DNA of 64,000 bases from Planctomycetota bacterium (GTDB taxonomy: Bacteria > Planctomycetota > B15-G4 > SIAN01): positions 186,001 through 250,000 of the forward strand of contig JANQQL010000009.1 of the NCBI GenBank assembly GCA_028289345.1, in the 5' to 3' direction. The position numbers were made by a program, and so were the translations under genes. Each line of letters starts with the position of its first letter. The stretch's first letter is position 1. Below the pieces are notes generated by a model, which saw only the letters and a list, made by a program, of their open reading frames with translations, did no database searches and had not been told where the DNA came from. Shown piece by piece: positions 32,765 to 40,797 of this stretch.

Positions 32765-33876
32765 GAAGCATAACTGGGCATCTCACCCCAGAGCTGGAGC
32801 AACACGGTGACGGCAAGCCTCCGGCAAAGTGCGATGCGTTTCCAGTCACCTCTTTTCGTCAACTGGTGGAACACGTTGCTCGTCTGAGCTACCTCAACAA
32901 AGACCACCTTCTATTCTTCCGCGGCCAAGCAAGCGATTTCCGAAACAAGGCGGGCGCGTCCACCGTATACCCCACGATATATCGAGGTGAGCGTGTGTCG
33001 CGTGAGCAGCTGGACCTCAGCTTCTCCGTGCTTGAGTCTGCCGCCTCACGGCTTTGCGATGCGCTCAGGGTTGAGCAGGTAGTGGGGTATCGAGATGTTA
33101 AAAGGCGTCGATACATACAGTGGAGCATTCTCCAGCACTATGAAGTATGTGCCACGCCTCTCCTCGATTTGACACATTCTTTGCGCGTCGCTTGTTCATT
33201 CGCATTTCTCTCATCCAGAAGCGAGGCTCCTTACGTCCTTGTCTTCGGGCTTCCCTACGTCACAAACAGAATCTCAGTTAACTCCGAGCATGATCTAGTG
33301 AATATCAGGCTCCTTAGCATCTGCCCTCCACAAGCGCTGCGGCCGTACTTTCAAGAGGGATATCTGACAGGAACCGACGAAGTATTGATGGACTTCGATT
33401 CCAAGAATGAGCTGGATTTCAACAATAGACTGATTGCAAAGTTTCAGCTGATGGGAGGGAGCGGCTCGTTTTGGGGCGGTGGATTTCGGCCCTTCCCTCG
33501 CGAAGTCCTGTATCCATCAAATGATCGAATGCTGGGTATCTGCGAGCAACTCAAGAAGGACTTGGGCACCGGCGTTTCTGCTGGTCGGATTGGTTCGTTT
33601 CTCGAAAAATGGACGGTGCTGGAATCTCGCATCATGCAAGCTGCCCGCAACGTATCGAAGCTTGGTAAGGTCCACTCACTGCGGTCAGCAATCGACGTAT
33701 TGCGTCAATCGGAGAGTGTCGCGCCGATGCTTATTGAAAGACTTAACAATCTCCGACAGATCCGCAACGAGGTTGTACATCGGCCTGAAAAGGTCACCGC
33801 TGAAGAAGTTGCAATTGCGACCGCGGAACTTCACGAGTTAGTCGCGACAACAGGGCGTGAACATCCGTGGGTCTAA
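32761..33876 (+). CDS. FRG domain protein with HEPN-like C terminus
   Basis: A 371-residue protein. The FRG domain (named for its FRGQ motif) spans about residues 35-230: DHLLFFRGQASDFRNKAG, YIQWSILQHYEVCATPLLDL, SLRVACSFAF and LRPYFQEGYLTG. The C-terminal ~120 residues are helical and contain LNNLRQIRNEVVHRPEKV, where R-N-x3-H is the HEPN ribonuclease-type motif. FRG domains occur in many predicted anti-phage systems. Start GTG 32761 overlaps the leader ORF stop. It ends in the left box of the next attC. Confidence 0.83.
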   Translation: MRSITGHLTPELEQHGDGKPPAKCDAFPVTSFRQLVEHVARLSYLNKDHLLFFRGQASDFRNKAGASTVYPTIYRGERVSREQLDLSFSVLESAASRLCDALRVEQVVGYRDVKRRRYIQWSILQHYEVCATPLLDLTHSLRVACSFAFLSSRSEAPYVLVFGLPYVTNRISVNSEHDLVNIRLLSICPPQALRPYFQEGYLTGTDEVLMDFDSKNELDFNNRLIAKFQLMGGSGSFWGGGFRPFPREVLYPSNDRMLGICEQLKKDLGTGVSAGRIGSFLEKWTVLESRIMQAARNVSKLGKVHSLRSAIDVLRQSESVAPMLIERLNNLRQIRNEVVHRPEKVTAEEVAIATAELHELVATTGREHPWV

Positions 33877-33897
33877 CAAGCACCAAAGGCAGCGGCG
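33871..33897 (+). other. attC left half (site 9, broken)
   Basis: GTCTAACAAG followed by GGCAGCGGCGTTC is the left part of an attC, but no right arm or GTTRRRY box follows; instead a coding fragment begins. A deletion has joined two cassettes here. Confidence 0.65.
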
Positions 33898-34038
33898 TTC
33901 AAGGTAAGGTGGATCGAGGGTGGCGCCAAGTGGTTCCGCCCAAAGAAGCGGCCCGCGGATTGGAAACTGAATGAACAGCTATTGCTAGCGCCGCCGCTCC
34001 CTGCTGGAATCGAAGCGAAACGCGGTGGTCAGCAGTAG
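33898..34038 (+). pseudogene. Fragment of a deleted cassette gene
   Basis: Reading from 33901 in frame gives KVRWIEGGAKWFRPKKRPAD and then WKLNEQLLLAPPLPAGIEAK with a stop at 34036-34038, with no start codon. The composition (basic, Trp-rich) is protein-like and it ends a few bases before a complete attC, so it is the 3' end of a gene whose 5' part was lost together with the right half of attC 9. Confidence 0.55.
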
Positions 34039-34043
34039 GGCCA

Positions 34044-34107
34044 TCCAGCAACGCCATGCGGGCCGGCCGGGCTGCGCCCGTCGGCTGATGACGAACAAAC
34101 GTTAGCT
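34044..34107 (+). other. attC site 10
   Basis: About 64 bases: left part CCAGCAACGCCATGCGGG, hairpin apex rich in GGCCGG, right arm GTCGGCTGATGACGAAC and right box GTTAGCT. The left box is degenerate. Confidence 0.82.
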
Positions 34108-34127
34108 GCACAGGTGGAATCCATGAC

Positions 34128-34547
34128 GTGACACTCAGCGAGACTACAGCATCCATTTCGTTTGCAGCATTTGACATCGTTGGGGTAGTAGTCGCTCGTC
34201 GGATCACGCTCTCGCGGTGGAAAACCGTCGTTTCACTTGTGGTCGGCGCGGCTCTTGCTAGGCATTTCTCTTTCGTTCGAATGATTGACTACGATCACAT
34301 TGGCGTGCCCCTGCCCGGTATCGAGTCCGTTGCATGGAGGCACTACTTTGACCAGGAAATCTTCGGTAACGTATTCTCGCCGGTCATGGAGTGGCACTGC
34401 CCCCTCATCGTGTGCAACTGCCTGCCTTGGCTTGCGCTTCCCCTGGCATCAGTCGGGTGGGTGCTCCAGTGCAAAAGAGCCTTCGGAATCATGAGGCGGC
34501 GGGCAGCTAACAAGTGCATGCAGCGGTCCAGCTCCGCTGGCCGCTGA
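34128..34547 (+). CDS. Multi-pass membrane protein, cassette gene
   Basis: A 139-residue protein (GTG 34128) with three hydrophobic segments (ASISFAAFDIVGVVVA, VVSLVVGAALARHFSFV, LIVCNCLPWLALPLASVGWV). No family recognised. Its last ~13 codons are encoded by the attC sequence itself, ending at a TGA in the right arm (34545-34547), so the C-terminal tail (NKCMQRSSSAGR) is attC-derived. The cassette is short, about 460 bases. Confidence 0.65.
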   Translation: MTLSETTASISFAAFDIVGVVVARRITLSRWKTVVSLVVGAALARHFSFVRMIDYDHIGVPLPGIESVAWRHYFDQEIFGNVFSPVMEWHCPLIVCNCLPWLALPLASVGWVLQCKRAFGIMRRRAANKCMQRSSSAGR

Positions 34548-34565
34548 TGCGCAACGACGTTCGAC
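34505..34565 (+). other. attC site 11
   Basis: A 61-base site: left box AGCTAAC, core GTGCATGCAGCGG, right arm CCGCTGATGCGCAAC and right box GTTCGAC. It overlaps the end of the preceding membrane-protein gene. Confidence 0.88.
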
Positions 34566-34594
34566 GGTCAATGGAGGAGTGACAAGCTGACACC

Positions 34595-35320
34595 ATGTCT
34601 CAAAGGCAGATCTCACCTTCATGGTATGCGTCCTCTTCGTCATTGAACTGGGTGTATCAGGTTGATGGGAACGGGAACAAAGTCAACCGAACTCGGCGAT
34701 GGCTCAATCCCGTTTTCGAGGCCGAGATGTACGCCGAGCGTGTACGCCAGTGGTCTCTCGACGTTGCACGCTCGCTCAGAGATGATCGGGACGCGGAATT
34801 CGTCGTGCTTCAGATCGTCGTGGCACAAATCGAGGGTTTGCAGACGCTCATGTGGAGTGATCGGGCATCCGATCAAGTAAGGAAGCTCAATCACACAGGT
34901 ATTGGATCATGGAAGAAAATGAGGAACGGGCGCGCCTTCATAGCGTGGCTCCGACGGCGCACTCGGTGTGAGTACACCACCGCTTACCGCATCTGGAAAT
35001 CCGCTCGAAATGCACTCTTCCATACCGGATTCACCGGCCGTTGGATCCTGCTTCGAAGCAGCCCAGACACCCGCGTAGCAAAAGTGATCGACGGCGTTGT
35101 GTATCTCGATCCGCACGCGCTGGCCGATGAGGTTGACCGCGACCTAGGTCGGTACATACAGGCTCTACGAAGGCAACCCAACAAGCAGAGGCGATTCATG
35201 AAAAAATGGCTTGCGCTTTGGGACATTAACGAAAACGTACAGGCCCGAATTCTGAACAATCTCGAAACCGCGACTGGCGAACAGGCCGATGCAGCGGGCG
35301 GCGCTCCGCGTCTCCGCTGA
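34595..35320 (+). CDS. HEPN-like protein of unknown family
   Basis: A 241-residue soluble, basic, mostly helical protein, ATG 34595. The segment RIWKSARNALFHTGF (about residues 132-146) has the R-N-x3-H pattern of HEPN ribonucleases and lies at the end of a predicted helix, as in that superfamily; the rest is not recognised. If it is a HEPN enzyme it would cut RNA, perhaps upon infection. The last ~12 codons extend into the attC sequence (ADAAGGAPRLR), stop at 35318-35320. Confidence 0.62.
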   Translation: MSQRQISPSWYASSSSLNWVYQVDGNGNKVNRTRRWLNPVFEAEMYAERVRQWSLDVARSLRDDRDAEFVVLQIVVAQIEGLQTLMWSDRASDQVRKLNHTGIGSWKKMRNGRAFIAWLRRRTRCEYTTAYRIWKSARNALFHTGFTGRWILLRSSPDTRVAKVIDGVVYLDPHALADEVDRDLGRYIQALRRQPNKQRRFMKKWLALWDINENVQARILNNLETATGEQADAAGGAPRLR

Positions 35321-35338
35321 TCGCCAGCACCGTCATCT
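35276..35338 (+). other. attC site 12, degenerate boxes
   Basis: Core GGCCGATGCAGCGGGCG and right arm CCGCTGATCGCCAGC are clear, but the left box is GGCGAAC and the right box GTCATCT instead of GTTAGRC. Cassettes at this boundary are probably fixed. Confidence 0.78.
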
Positions 35339-35354
35339 GTATCAGGGGCCAAGA

Positions 35355-36098
35355 ATGGCGCTCAGCGAAGTTGGCCGAGACCTATTTGCATTGCGAACGC
35401 ACCCTGGGTGGCCTGTGCACTGGCGTCTCGTGAGGCTGGCCACCGCATGCGACATCATGCAGAAGAACAAGAAAGAGTTCACGCGGTTCCTCGGTGACTT
35501 GGAAGACTTTGGAGACATAGAGTTTCCTCCCACGGCAAAGTCCCGCGCCCAGTTTCAAAGACTGTCAACGGAAACAACGCGTCTTCTCATGAACTTCTTG
35601 ACCTCTACAAAGTTCGCTCTCAACCACAGCAAGAGAACGGCAACGAACTACTTGGGCGACAGGAAGCCGTCACGCGAATTGAAATCCAATCTTGACGACC
35701 TGAGGTCGGAAGATGCAATGGTCTTCATGTCGAATCTTAGGAATCACATCCAGCATGTCTCGATACCTCCGTATCGGTTCATGGTGTCACGCGATGGCAA
35801 ACGATCGCGCGTCTATCTAAGGCAAAAAGTCCTTCTCAAGGAGTCGAAGGGCTGGACAGGTCCGGCAAAGCGGTTCATCAAGGATGCCAGACAAGATATC
35901 GAACCCGTTGCGCTAGCTCGGCGATACGCGACGGCTGTAGCTAGAGTTGTTCGTGTAGTAATCGACGACTGCACGCGTGTGGAGCATAAGCCGCTAATGG
36001 AACTGTATCGTGAGAATGATCGAGTTCAGGCGGAAGGCAAGGCTGTCGGGATAAGACTCGAAAACCTCTTTATTCAACGATTTGTGGATGACAGATAA
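35355..36098 (+). CDS. HEPN-like protein, cassette gene
   Basis: A 247-residue protein starting at ATG 35355 (an in-frame ATG further upstream lies inside the attC and is unlikely). It is helical and basic. FMSNLRNHIQHVSIPPY (about residues 135-150) carries R-N-x3-H with a second His, a typical HEPN active-site arrangement. The remainder (KRFIKDARQDIEPVALARRY) is not recognised. It ends in the left box of attC 13. Function as an RNA-cleaving defence protein is an inference from the motif and the setting. Confidence 0.62.
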   Translation: MALSEVGRDLFALRTHPGWPVHWRLVRLATACDIMQKNKKEFTRFLGDLEDFGDIEFPPTAKSRAQFQRLSTETTRLLMNFLTSTKFALNHSKRTATNYLGDRKPSRELKSNLDDLRSEDAMVFMSNLRNHIQHVSIPPYRFMVSRDGKRSRVYLRQKVLLKESKGWTGPAKRFIKDARQDIEPVALARRYATAVARVVRVVIDDCTRVEHKPLMELYRENDRVQAEGKAVGIRLENLFIQRFVDDR

Positions 36099-36158
36099 CA
36101 CCGCAATGCAGACCGACCGACCTATCGCCCGGCGGCTGATGGCGAACAATCGCTAGAC
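36093..36158 (+). other. attC site 13
   Basis: A 66-base site: left box AGATAAC with the stop codon of the preceding gene, core CGCAATGCAGACC, right arm GGCGGCTGATGGCGAAC and right box GCTAGAC (G-C instead of G-T). Confidence 0.85.
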
Positions 36159-36241
36159 GGCGTCGCGATGAGCTCCTCTGCTTCGCATGAGTTTCGAAAG
36201 AGCGCAATATTGCCTCGCACGGCACCTGCTATCCTCTAGGA

Positions 36242-37192
36242 ATGGAAACACCCTCCACAACGCTAGCATCAACATGGACCAACGGCGTATTCGTATTCGG
36301 TTCCCGTGAGCTCACCCACGAGCTACCAGGACGCTCGGTCCGCGGCCTTTCTCACGACAACAGTCGCGGCGCCTACGCCGTCGTAGACGGGCACGGACTG
36401 TACCAAAGATCACCTGAAGGAGTCTGGCGCGAGATTGCGACCAGTTCCTCCGTCCTTTCTGTCACGTATGCGATCGATGAGAGTGTGTTCGTAGGCACGG
36501 ATGGTGATGCGCAGATTTTGAGGCTGACGGAACGCGGGGAACTCGAACCGATGGAATCATTCCACTCGGTCCAAGGAAGGGATTCCTGGTTCGCGGGAAC
36601 GTTCATCGTGGATGGGAAGGAAGTCGGGCCACCGTTGGGTGTTCGTTCGTTGAGTGGGATTGAGGGCGGCTGCCTTCTTGCAAACGTTCATGTGGGAGGG
36701 ATCCCTCGATCCGCCGACGGTGGTCGAACGTGGGCACCGACAATCGAGATTGATGTCGATGCGCACGAGGTTCGAGCCAGTCCGTTCCGCCGAGATCTCG
36801 TGGTTGCAGCCACTGCCGTGGGTCTCGGGATTAGCTGGGATTCTGGCGTCAGTTGGACGGTTTCTGCGGAAGGGCTACACGCTCCCTATTGTTCTGCGGT
36901 CGCGATCACGGAAAGTGAGATCTTCGTCGCCGCTTCCGAAAGTCACTTCTCCGAGCAAGGGGCGATCTACCGTCGACCGTTGTCTCCTAGCGATGCGCCG
37001 ATGGAGAAGGTTGCGTCTGGTTTGCCAGAGTGGCTCGGTGGCATTGTCGACACGTGCTGCATCGCATCCCGTCAACGGGAGTTGGTGATCGTGACAGCGA
37101 GAGGAGAAGTGTTTGGGTCCTCTGACGCTGGCGAGAGTTGGCAAGAACGAGACGTGACGATCCCTGGAGTGAGTAGCGTATTGATGGTGTAG
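36242..37192 (+). CDS. Beta-propeller protein with Asp-box repeats
   Basis: A 316-residue cytoplasmic protein (ATG 36242, no signal peptide). It contains repeated sialidase-type Asp-box motifs: SADGGRTWAP (about 158), SWDSGVSWTV (about 198) and SSDAGESWQE (about 297), spaced 40-100 residues apart, typical of VPS10/sortilin or BNR-like propellers. No catalytic residues of sialidases are seen, so it probably binds a ligand or protein. It follows attC 13 by ~85 bases and has no attC after it, so it may be a last cassette with a lost site, or the first chromosomal gene. Confidence 0.75.
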   Translation: METPSTTLASTWTNGVFVFGSRELTHELPGRSVRGLSHDNSRGAYAVVDGHGLYQRSPEGVWREIATSSSVLSVTYAIDESVFVGTDGDAQILRLTERGELEPMESFHSVQGRDSWFAGTFIVDGKEVGPPLGVRSLSGIEGGCLLANVHVGGIPRSADGGRTWAPTIEIDVDAHEVRASPFRRDLVVAATAVGLGISWDSGVSWTVSAEGLHAPYCSAVAITESEIFVAASESHFSEQGAIYRRPLSPSDAPMEKVASGLPEWLGGIVDTCCIASRQRELVIVTARGEVFGSSDAGESWQERDVTIPGVSSVLMV

Positions 37193-37296
37193 CCTGGCGG
37201 CGACGCAGCTCACCACATCCGCGAAAGGTTGGTTGCCTTGCGGTCCCACCCACGTGCGAGCAGAATGCCGCGCGCCTCGTCAAGCTGCGGGCCCCG

Positions 37297-39345
37297 TCAG
37301 CGGGGAGAGCTTGCCCCTTCCCCTCGGCCCATGACCAGGAAACGTCGCAGCGCGAAGCAGAACGAGCGGCCATGCTCGCCGTTGGTGAACACCAAGAACC
37401 CTGCGTCGTAGTCGTCGTAGGCTTCGAACAGGCAATGGAAGTCGCCGTTGGCGCCACCGTGGCCGTAGACCAATCCATGGGGGGAATCAGCGACGGCAAA
37501 GCCCAGGCCGTAGCCGCGAGTCCAGTCCGGGGCATGCTCATTGGTGGAGGGTGGGGTGTCGACGACCTTCGTGAGCATCGCGTCGTAGGTGTCGAAGTCG
37601 AGGCCTTCGCGTCCCATGAGGGCGATCATGAAATCGGCCAGGCTCTTGGCGTTGGTGTGCATGCTGTGCGCGACGCCGACTTCGGTGGGAGGATCGGCGT
37701 TGAAGCTGCGATCGATGCTGTGTCCGTGGGAGACGACTCGACTGAGAGCCGGGCTCGCGCGGAAGTAGACGTTACTGAGACCCAAGGGGTCCAGGGTTTC
37801 CTCGTGGAGGATCTGCTCGATGGACTTCCCGGCGATCTTGGAGATCACCCGTCCCAGGTACTCCATTCCCTCGCCGGAATAGCGGAAGTCGGTTCCGGGC
37901 TCGAAGGCGATGTCCATCTTTCCGTGGGGGTTTTGCCACCGCCAGTTGGGAAAGCCTGATTGGTGGGTCAAGATGTGCCGTGCGGTGATCCGTTCGAAGC
38001 GCTCGTCGTGCGCGATTTCCGGAAACGGCAGGAGCTCATGGAGGGGTTGATCGAGGTTGAGTTCCCCGCGCTCGACCATGCGGTGCACGGCAAAGGCGAA
38101 GACGATCTTGGTGATCGAGGCGGCCTCGAAGATCGTCGTGTCGTCGACCGGCTCCTGGGTGTAGAGGTTCTGCACGCCAAAGGTGCCGTGATAGACGAGC
38201 TGTGCGTCCTGAATCAGGGCAATGCAAAGCCCGGGAACGCGGTAGTAGCGCTGGTACTCCTCGACAAATGCCTCAAGGCGTGGAGTGTCTTCTGGGCCGT
38301 AGTCGAAGAGGAAGCCCGGCTCCGGGAATCGATCGGGCAATGGTTCGGCCTCGAGAGTCAAGGTCGGCGCCTGGGTAGTCTTGTCCGGAAGCGCTTCGCA
38401 GCGCACCGAGGGCGCTCCCGCGAGGACCACGGTGGGCCGGTCGTCGTCTTGCCAGATCCGCGGCGGGCAGGCGATCTCGTACGGGCCGACCGGAACCTCG
38501 ACGCGGAAGGAGCCATCGTCCTTCAGCCGCGTGAAGAACCAGCACTCCGGGTCTTCGAGAGACTGAATGCGAAGTCGCCGCGGACCATCCGGCGCGTGGA
38601 GCGTGGCTTCGGACCACTGTCGGCGACCCTCGACCACGCCAAAACGGGTTTGGGAGTCGGCGAGGAAAACATCCCCGCAGCGTCCCGCACGCAAGCTGGC
38701 CCCATGCATCGGACCCCAGCTCCACCACGTGGCCTCGCTTCCCTGATCGAGGTCGATCACTGTGACCTCCAGGCCCAGCGTGCGGCCCGATCGCAGCCGC
38801 TCGGCCGGAACGTCGAAGGAGAACTCGTAGGTAGTCTGCGAGCCGTGGTGTTCGACGGCGTGTTCGAAAGGAGGAGTGACCAGCTTGGTGGCCACTTCGG
38901 GGTCCCAGCTGGATCGTGTTTTCGTAACGCCGGAGCCCTCGCCGGACGCCACATAGCCGATGACGCCGGAACCCCGAGGATCATGCTTGGAGTTCAGGTA
39001 GATCAGGCAACCGTCCTGATCGGAGAGATCACGACCCGGTTCGTCGACACGATGATGCTCGTCTCTTACTTGGACCGCAACGAAGAGCAGGGAAGCATCG
39101 GGGTCGTAGGCGACGCCAAAGCGCGCATGAAAATCTTCTGCCGGCACCGGGGGGCCGTCGACGTGGTGTGCGACCGGCCATCGCACCGCGCTCGTCGGCC
39201 ACTCCGAAAGGTCCCCATCGATCTTGATATTGGGGACGATCTGGGCGACCGCGATCTTGCCAGAGTCGAGACCCGCCGCCATTGCGGGGAAACAACACGC
39301 CACGGCGAGGGCGCGGCAAGCAGGCATCAACGAGCAACGAACCAT
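37297..39345 (-). CDS. Secreted serine hydrolase (beta-lactamase family) with CBM9-like module
   Basis: A 682-residue exported protein. After a signal peptide (ALAVACCFPAMAAGLDS) comes a CBM9/DOMON-like sugar-binding module (residues ~35-210: IKIDGDLSEWPTSAV, LFVAVQVRDEHHR), then a linker and the class C beta-lactamase/serine-hydrolase domain (about 345-675): EAASITKIVFAFAVHRM with the S-x-x-K nucleophile, HILTHQSGFPNW, FRYSGEGMEYLG with the Tyr of the YxN-like site and YGHGGANGDFH replacing the KTG box. It could be an esterase, peptidase or D-aminopeptidase acting outside the cell. Confidence 0.9.
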   Translation of the reverse strand: MVRCSLMPACRALAVACCFPAMAAGLDSGKIAVAQIVPNIKIDGDLSEWPTSAVRWPVAHHVDGPPVPAEDFHARFGVAYDPDASLLFVAVQVRDEHHRVDEPGRDLSDQDGCLIYLNSKHDPRGSGVIGYVASGEGSGVTKTRSSWDPEVATKLVTPPFEHAVEHHGSQTTYEFSFDVPAERLRSGRTLGLEVTVIDLDQGSEATWWSWGPMHGASLRAGRCGDVFLADSQTRFGVVEGRRQWSEATLHAPDGPRRLRIQSLEDPECWFFTRLKDDGSFRVEVPVGPYEIACPPRIWQDDDRPTVVLAGAPSVRCEALPDKTTQAPTLTLEAEPLPDRFPEPGFLFDYGPEDTPRLEAFVEEYQRYYRVPGLCIALIQDAQLVYHGTFGVQNLYTQEPVDDTTIFEAASITKIVFAFAVHRMVERGELNLDQPLHELLPFPEIAHDERFERITARHILTHQSGFPNWRWQNPHGKMDIAFEPGTDFRYSGEGMEYLGRVISKIAGKSIEQILHEETLDPLGLSNVYFRASPALSRVVSHGHSIDRSFNADPPTEVGVAHSMHTNAKSLADFMIALMGREGLDFDTYDAMLTKVVDTPPSTNEHAPDWTRGYGLGFAVADSPHGLVYGHGGANGDFHCLFEAYDDYDAGFLVFTNGEHGRSFCFALRRFLVMGRGEGASSPR

Positions 39346-39589
39346 GCGGGATTATCCGTGGTGAGGGAAACTCGGAACGCCCGAAGTACTACGGGCCGAG
39401 TCGGGCTCGTTCGAAAGAAAGTCAGGATTCTGCGAGCGATTCCCTCGCTCCGAATTCTCACGAGCTCGGCAAACGAGCGTGTGCTGAGGGCCCGCTGGAG
39501 GTTGGGGCACAACGACGCATGGCCGCATCGAAGTCAGAAAGGACTGACGCCGAAAACTCCATTCGAGCCGAGAACCCACGGGGTCCGCC

Positions 39590-40070
39590 ACGGCGACGTC
39601 TGCCGTCACCATCCTCTTCGTGGAAGGATCTTCGAAGGGGATTTCCGCTCCTTCTCGAATCGCACGGCACCGGAGCTTTGCCGACGGCGCCTGGACGTTG
39701 CTCTGGTGGTAGGTGTTCTGGATGTGGCTGATTAGCTCCCATCGCCTCAGGACCAAGAAGAGCCGTCGGAGCAACCGGTTTCGAGTCGAACACCACTCCT
39801 TCGGGTAGGCATCGGCGATCGGAAAGGCGCCAGCACCTCCAGGAACCTCTCCGGATTGCAACGGAGATTCCCCTGGCGCCACACCTTCCCCGCTGAGTCG
39901 AGCACGGTCACGTACATCGTCCGCGCGTCGAGATAATCCCGCAGTAGTACTCGTGCTGGCCAGCGTAGAACCGCATTGCTGTACGCCTCCCGGAGTCATG
40001 GGTGATGAATGCAACCACCAGCCTCCCTCGTGTGAGGTGGGCCTCGGGGGGTCTTGACGAGTATCAAGGA
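39590..40070 (-). mobile_element. IS110-family remnant, internally deleted
   Basis: Minus-strand translation from 39976 gives MRFYAGQHEYYCGI, then a frameshift and ARTMYVTVLDSAGKVW and LRCNPERFLEVLA, then a jump of about 60 codons to AFPIADAYPKEWCSTR, ISHIQNTYHQSNVQAPSAKL and EGAEIPFEDPSTKRMVTADV, ending near 39593. It is a close relative of the 29.5-kb copy (shared ISHIQNTYHQ and PSTKRMVTAD). The outer end terminates with GTCTTGACGAGTATCAA like the other copy, and the hairpin region is conserved. It is inactive. Confidence 0.85.
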
Positions 40071-40193
40071 AACGCACCTGACGAACTGCAGCGACAACGG
40101 TTCGGTGCTAGACTCGGCAGCTGCTGAAACGCCGCATTTCGGTGATTCCCAAGGTAGCTAGGCAGTCTTCCAACAACGACCAAGGAGGCGAAC

Positions 40194-40442
40194 GTGTTGG
40201 AACTAAGACCCAATTGTGAATGCTGCGACGTGGATCTGCCACCGGGTTCATCCATGGCCCGGATTTGTACTTTTGAATGTACCTTTTGCTCAACCTGCGT
40301 GGAAACCGTGCTGAATGGCACTTGCCCCAACTGTGGGGGGAACTTCGCAGCACGGCCAATTCGACCTGAAGCCGCCCTGGTATCCGCACCGGCATCGACG
40401 AAACGAATTCACAAGCCAGATGGCTGTATCGGTGCAAAGTGA
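40194..40442 (+). CDS. DUF1272 zinc-ribbon-like protein
   Basis: An 82-residue protein starting at GTG 40194, seven bases after GGAGG. The family's cysteine pattern is complete: MLELRPNCECCDVDLPPGSS, ICTFECTFCSTCVETVL and GTCPNCGGNF, followed by the RPIRPEAAL tail. DUF1272 proteins bind zinc through these cysteines; role unknown. It lies directly downstream of the IS110 remnant on the other strand. Confidence 0.92.
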   Translation: MLELRPNCECCDVDLPPGSSMARICTFECTFCSTCVETVLNGTCPNCGGNFAARPIRPEAALVSAPASTKRIHKPDGCIGAK

Positions 40443-40581
40443 CGGAGTTCTTGTGACCTGACGTGCTAATCCCGAATCTCATCAACCAGACAATTTTCGT
40501 GGATGGCTCCCCGATCACCTCTCCGCTTTCGAAGACGGGGGCACTGTGGAAGTGAGATCGCTGCCGCAGACCGAACCTCGG

Positions 40582-40727
40582 AAAGGCCCCTGCGGCACAC
40601 CGAGAGTCCGTCTCCCGACCGGCCTCTTCGGGAAAGGGGACCCCCGCGTCTATCGAACCGTCGGTCGTGTCCCGGCTTCTCACTCAGCATGGCCGAAAGC
40701 GACTCGGTTCCAAGAACACCTTGAGGC
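40582..40727. repeat. Diverged direct repeat, left copy
   Basis: This segment and 41320-41467 share order and sequence at about two-thirds of positions: AAGGCC...GCGG, TCTCCCGACCGGCCTCTTCG versus TCTCCCGATCAGCCCTCTTC, GGCTTCTCACTCAGC versus GGCTTCTCAGTCGGC, and both end in TTGAGGCT. They flank attC 14 and the lipoprotein gene. The left copy runs directly into the attC. Confidence 0.75.
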
Positions 40728-40793
40728 TAATAACAACGCCATACAGACCGGCCCGGCTGCGCGCGGCGGCTGAAGGCGATCAAAACGTTAGGT
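40728..40793 (+). other. attC site 14, isolated
   Basis: Left box TAATAAC, core AACGCCATACAGACCGG, hairpin GCGCGCGGCGGC, right arm GGCTGAAGGCGATCAA and right box GTTAGGT. It belongs to the same attC family as the array sites but lies 4.6 kb beyond site 13. The next gene begins 5 bases after it. Confidence 0.85.
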
Positions 40794-40797
40794 TCGA

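Larger units (their letters stand above)
23815..36158 (+). mobile_element. Sedentary integron: dead intI, attI-like site and cassette array
   Basis: The layout is that of an integron: integrase remnant on the minus strand (23815-24370), attI-like GTTAGCC at 24664, then plus-strand cassettes, each usually with one short gene followed by an attC site. attC sites in the array share a conserved core (GCNATGCAG near the left end and GCTGATNGCNAAC near the right end) and finish in GTTAGRC-like R' boxes, as expected for one integron family. Cassette contents are unrelated to each other and rich in defence-type proteins. A truncated IS110 element interrupts the array at 29.5-30.4 kb. Degenerate attC sites beyond 36 kb suggest that the array once extended further. 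Confidence 0.9.

Noticed and set aside
25183..36158. Dispersed 63-bp repeats as CRISPR or REP/BIME elements
   Set aside because: They are one per gene, always at gene ends on the same strand, with GTTRRRY boxes and an extra-helical base, which is the attC pattern.
37960..39735. Long plus-strand open frame opposite the serine hydrolase
   Set aside because: Overlaps the SxxK hydrolase gene and the IS110 remnant in antisense; no independent support.
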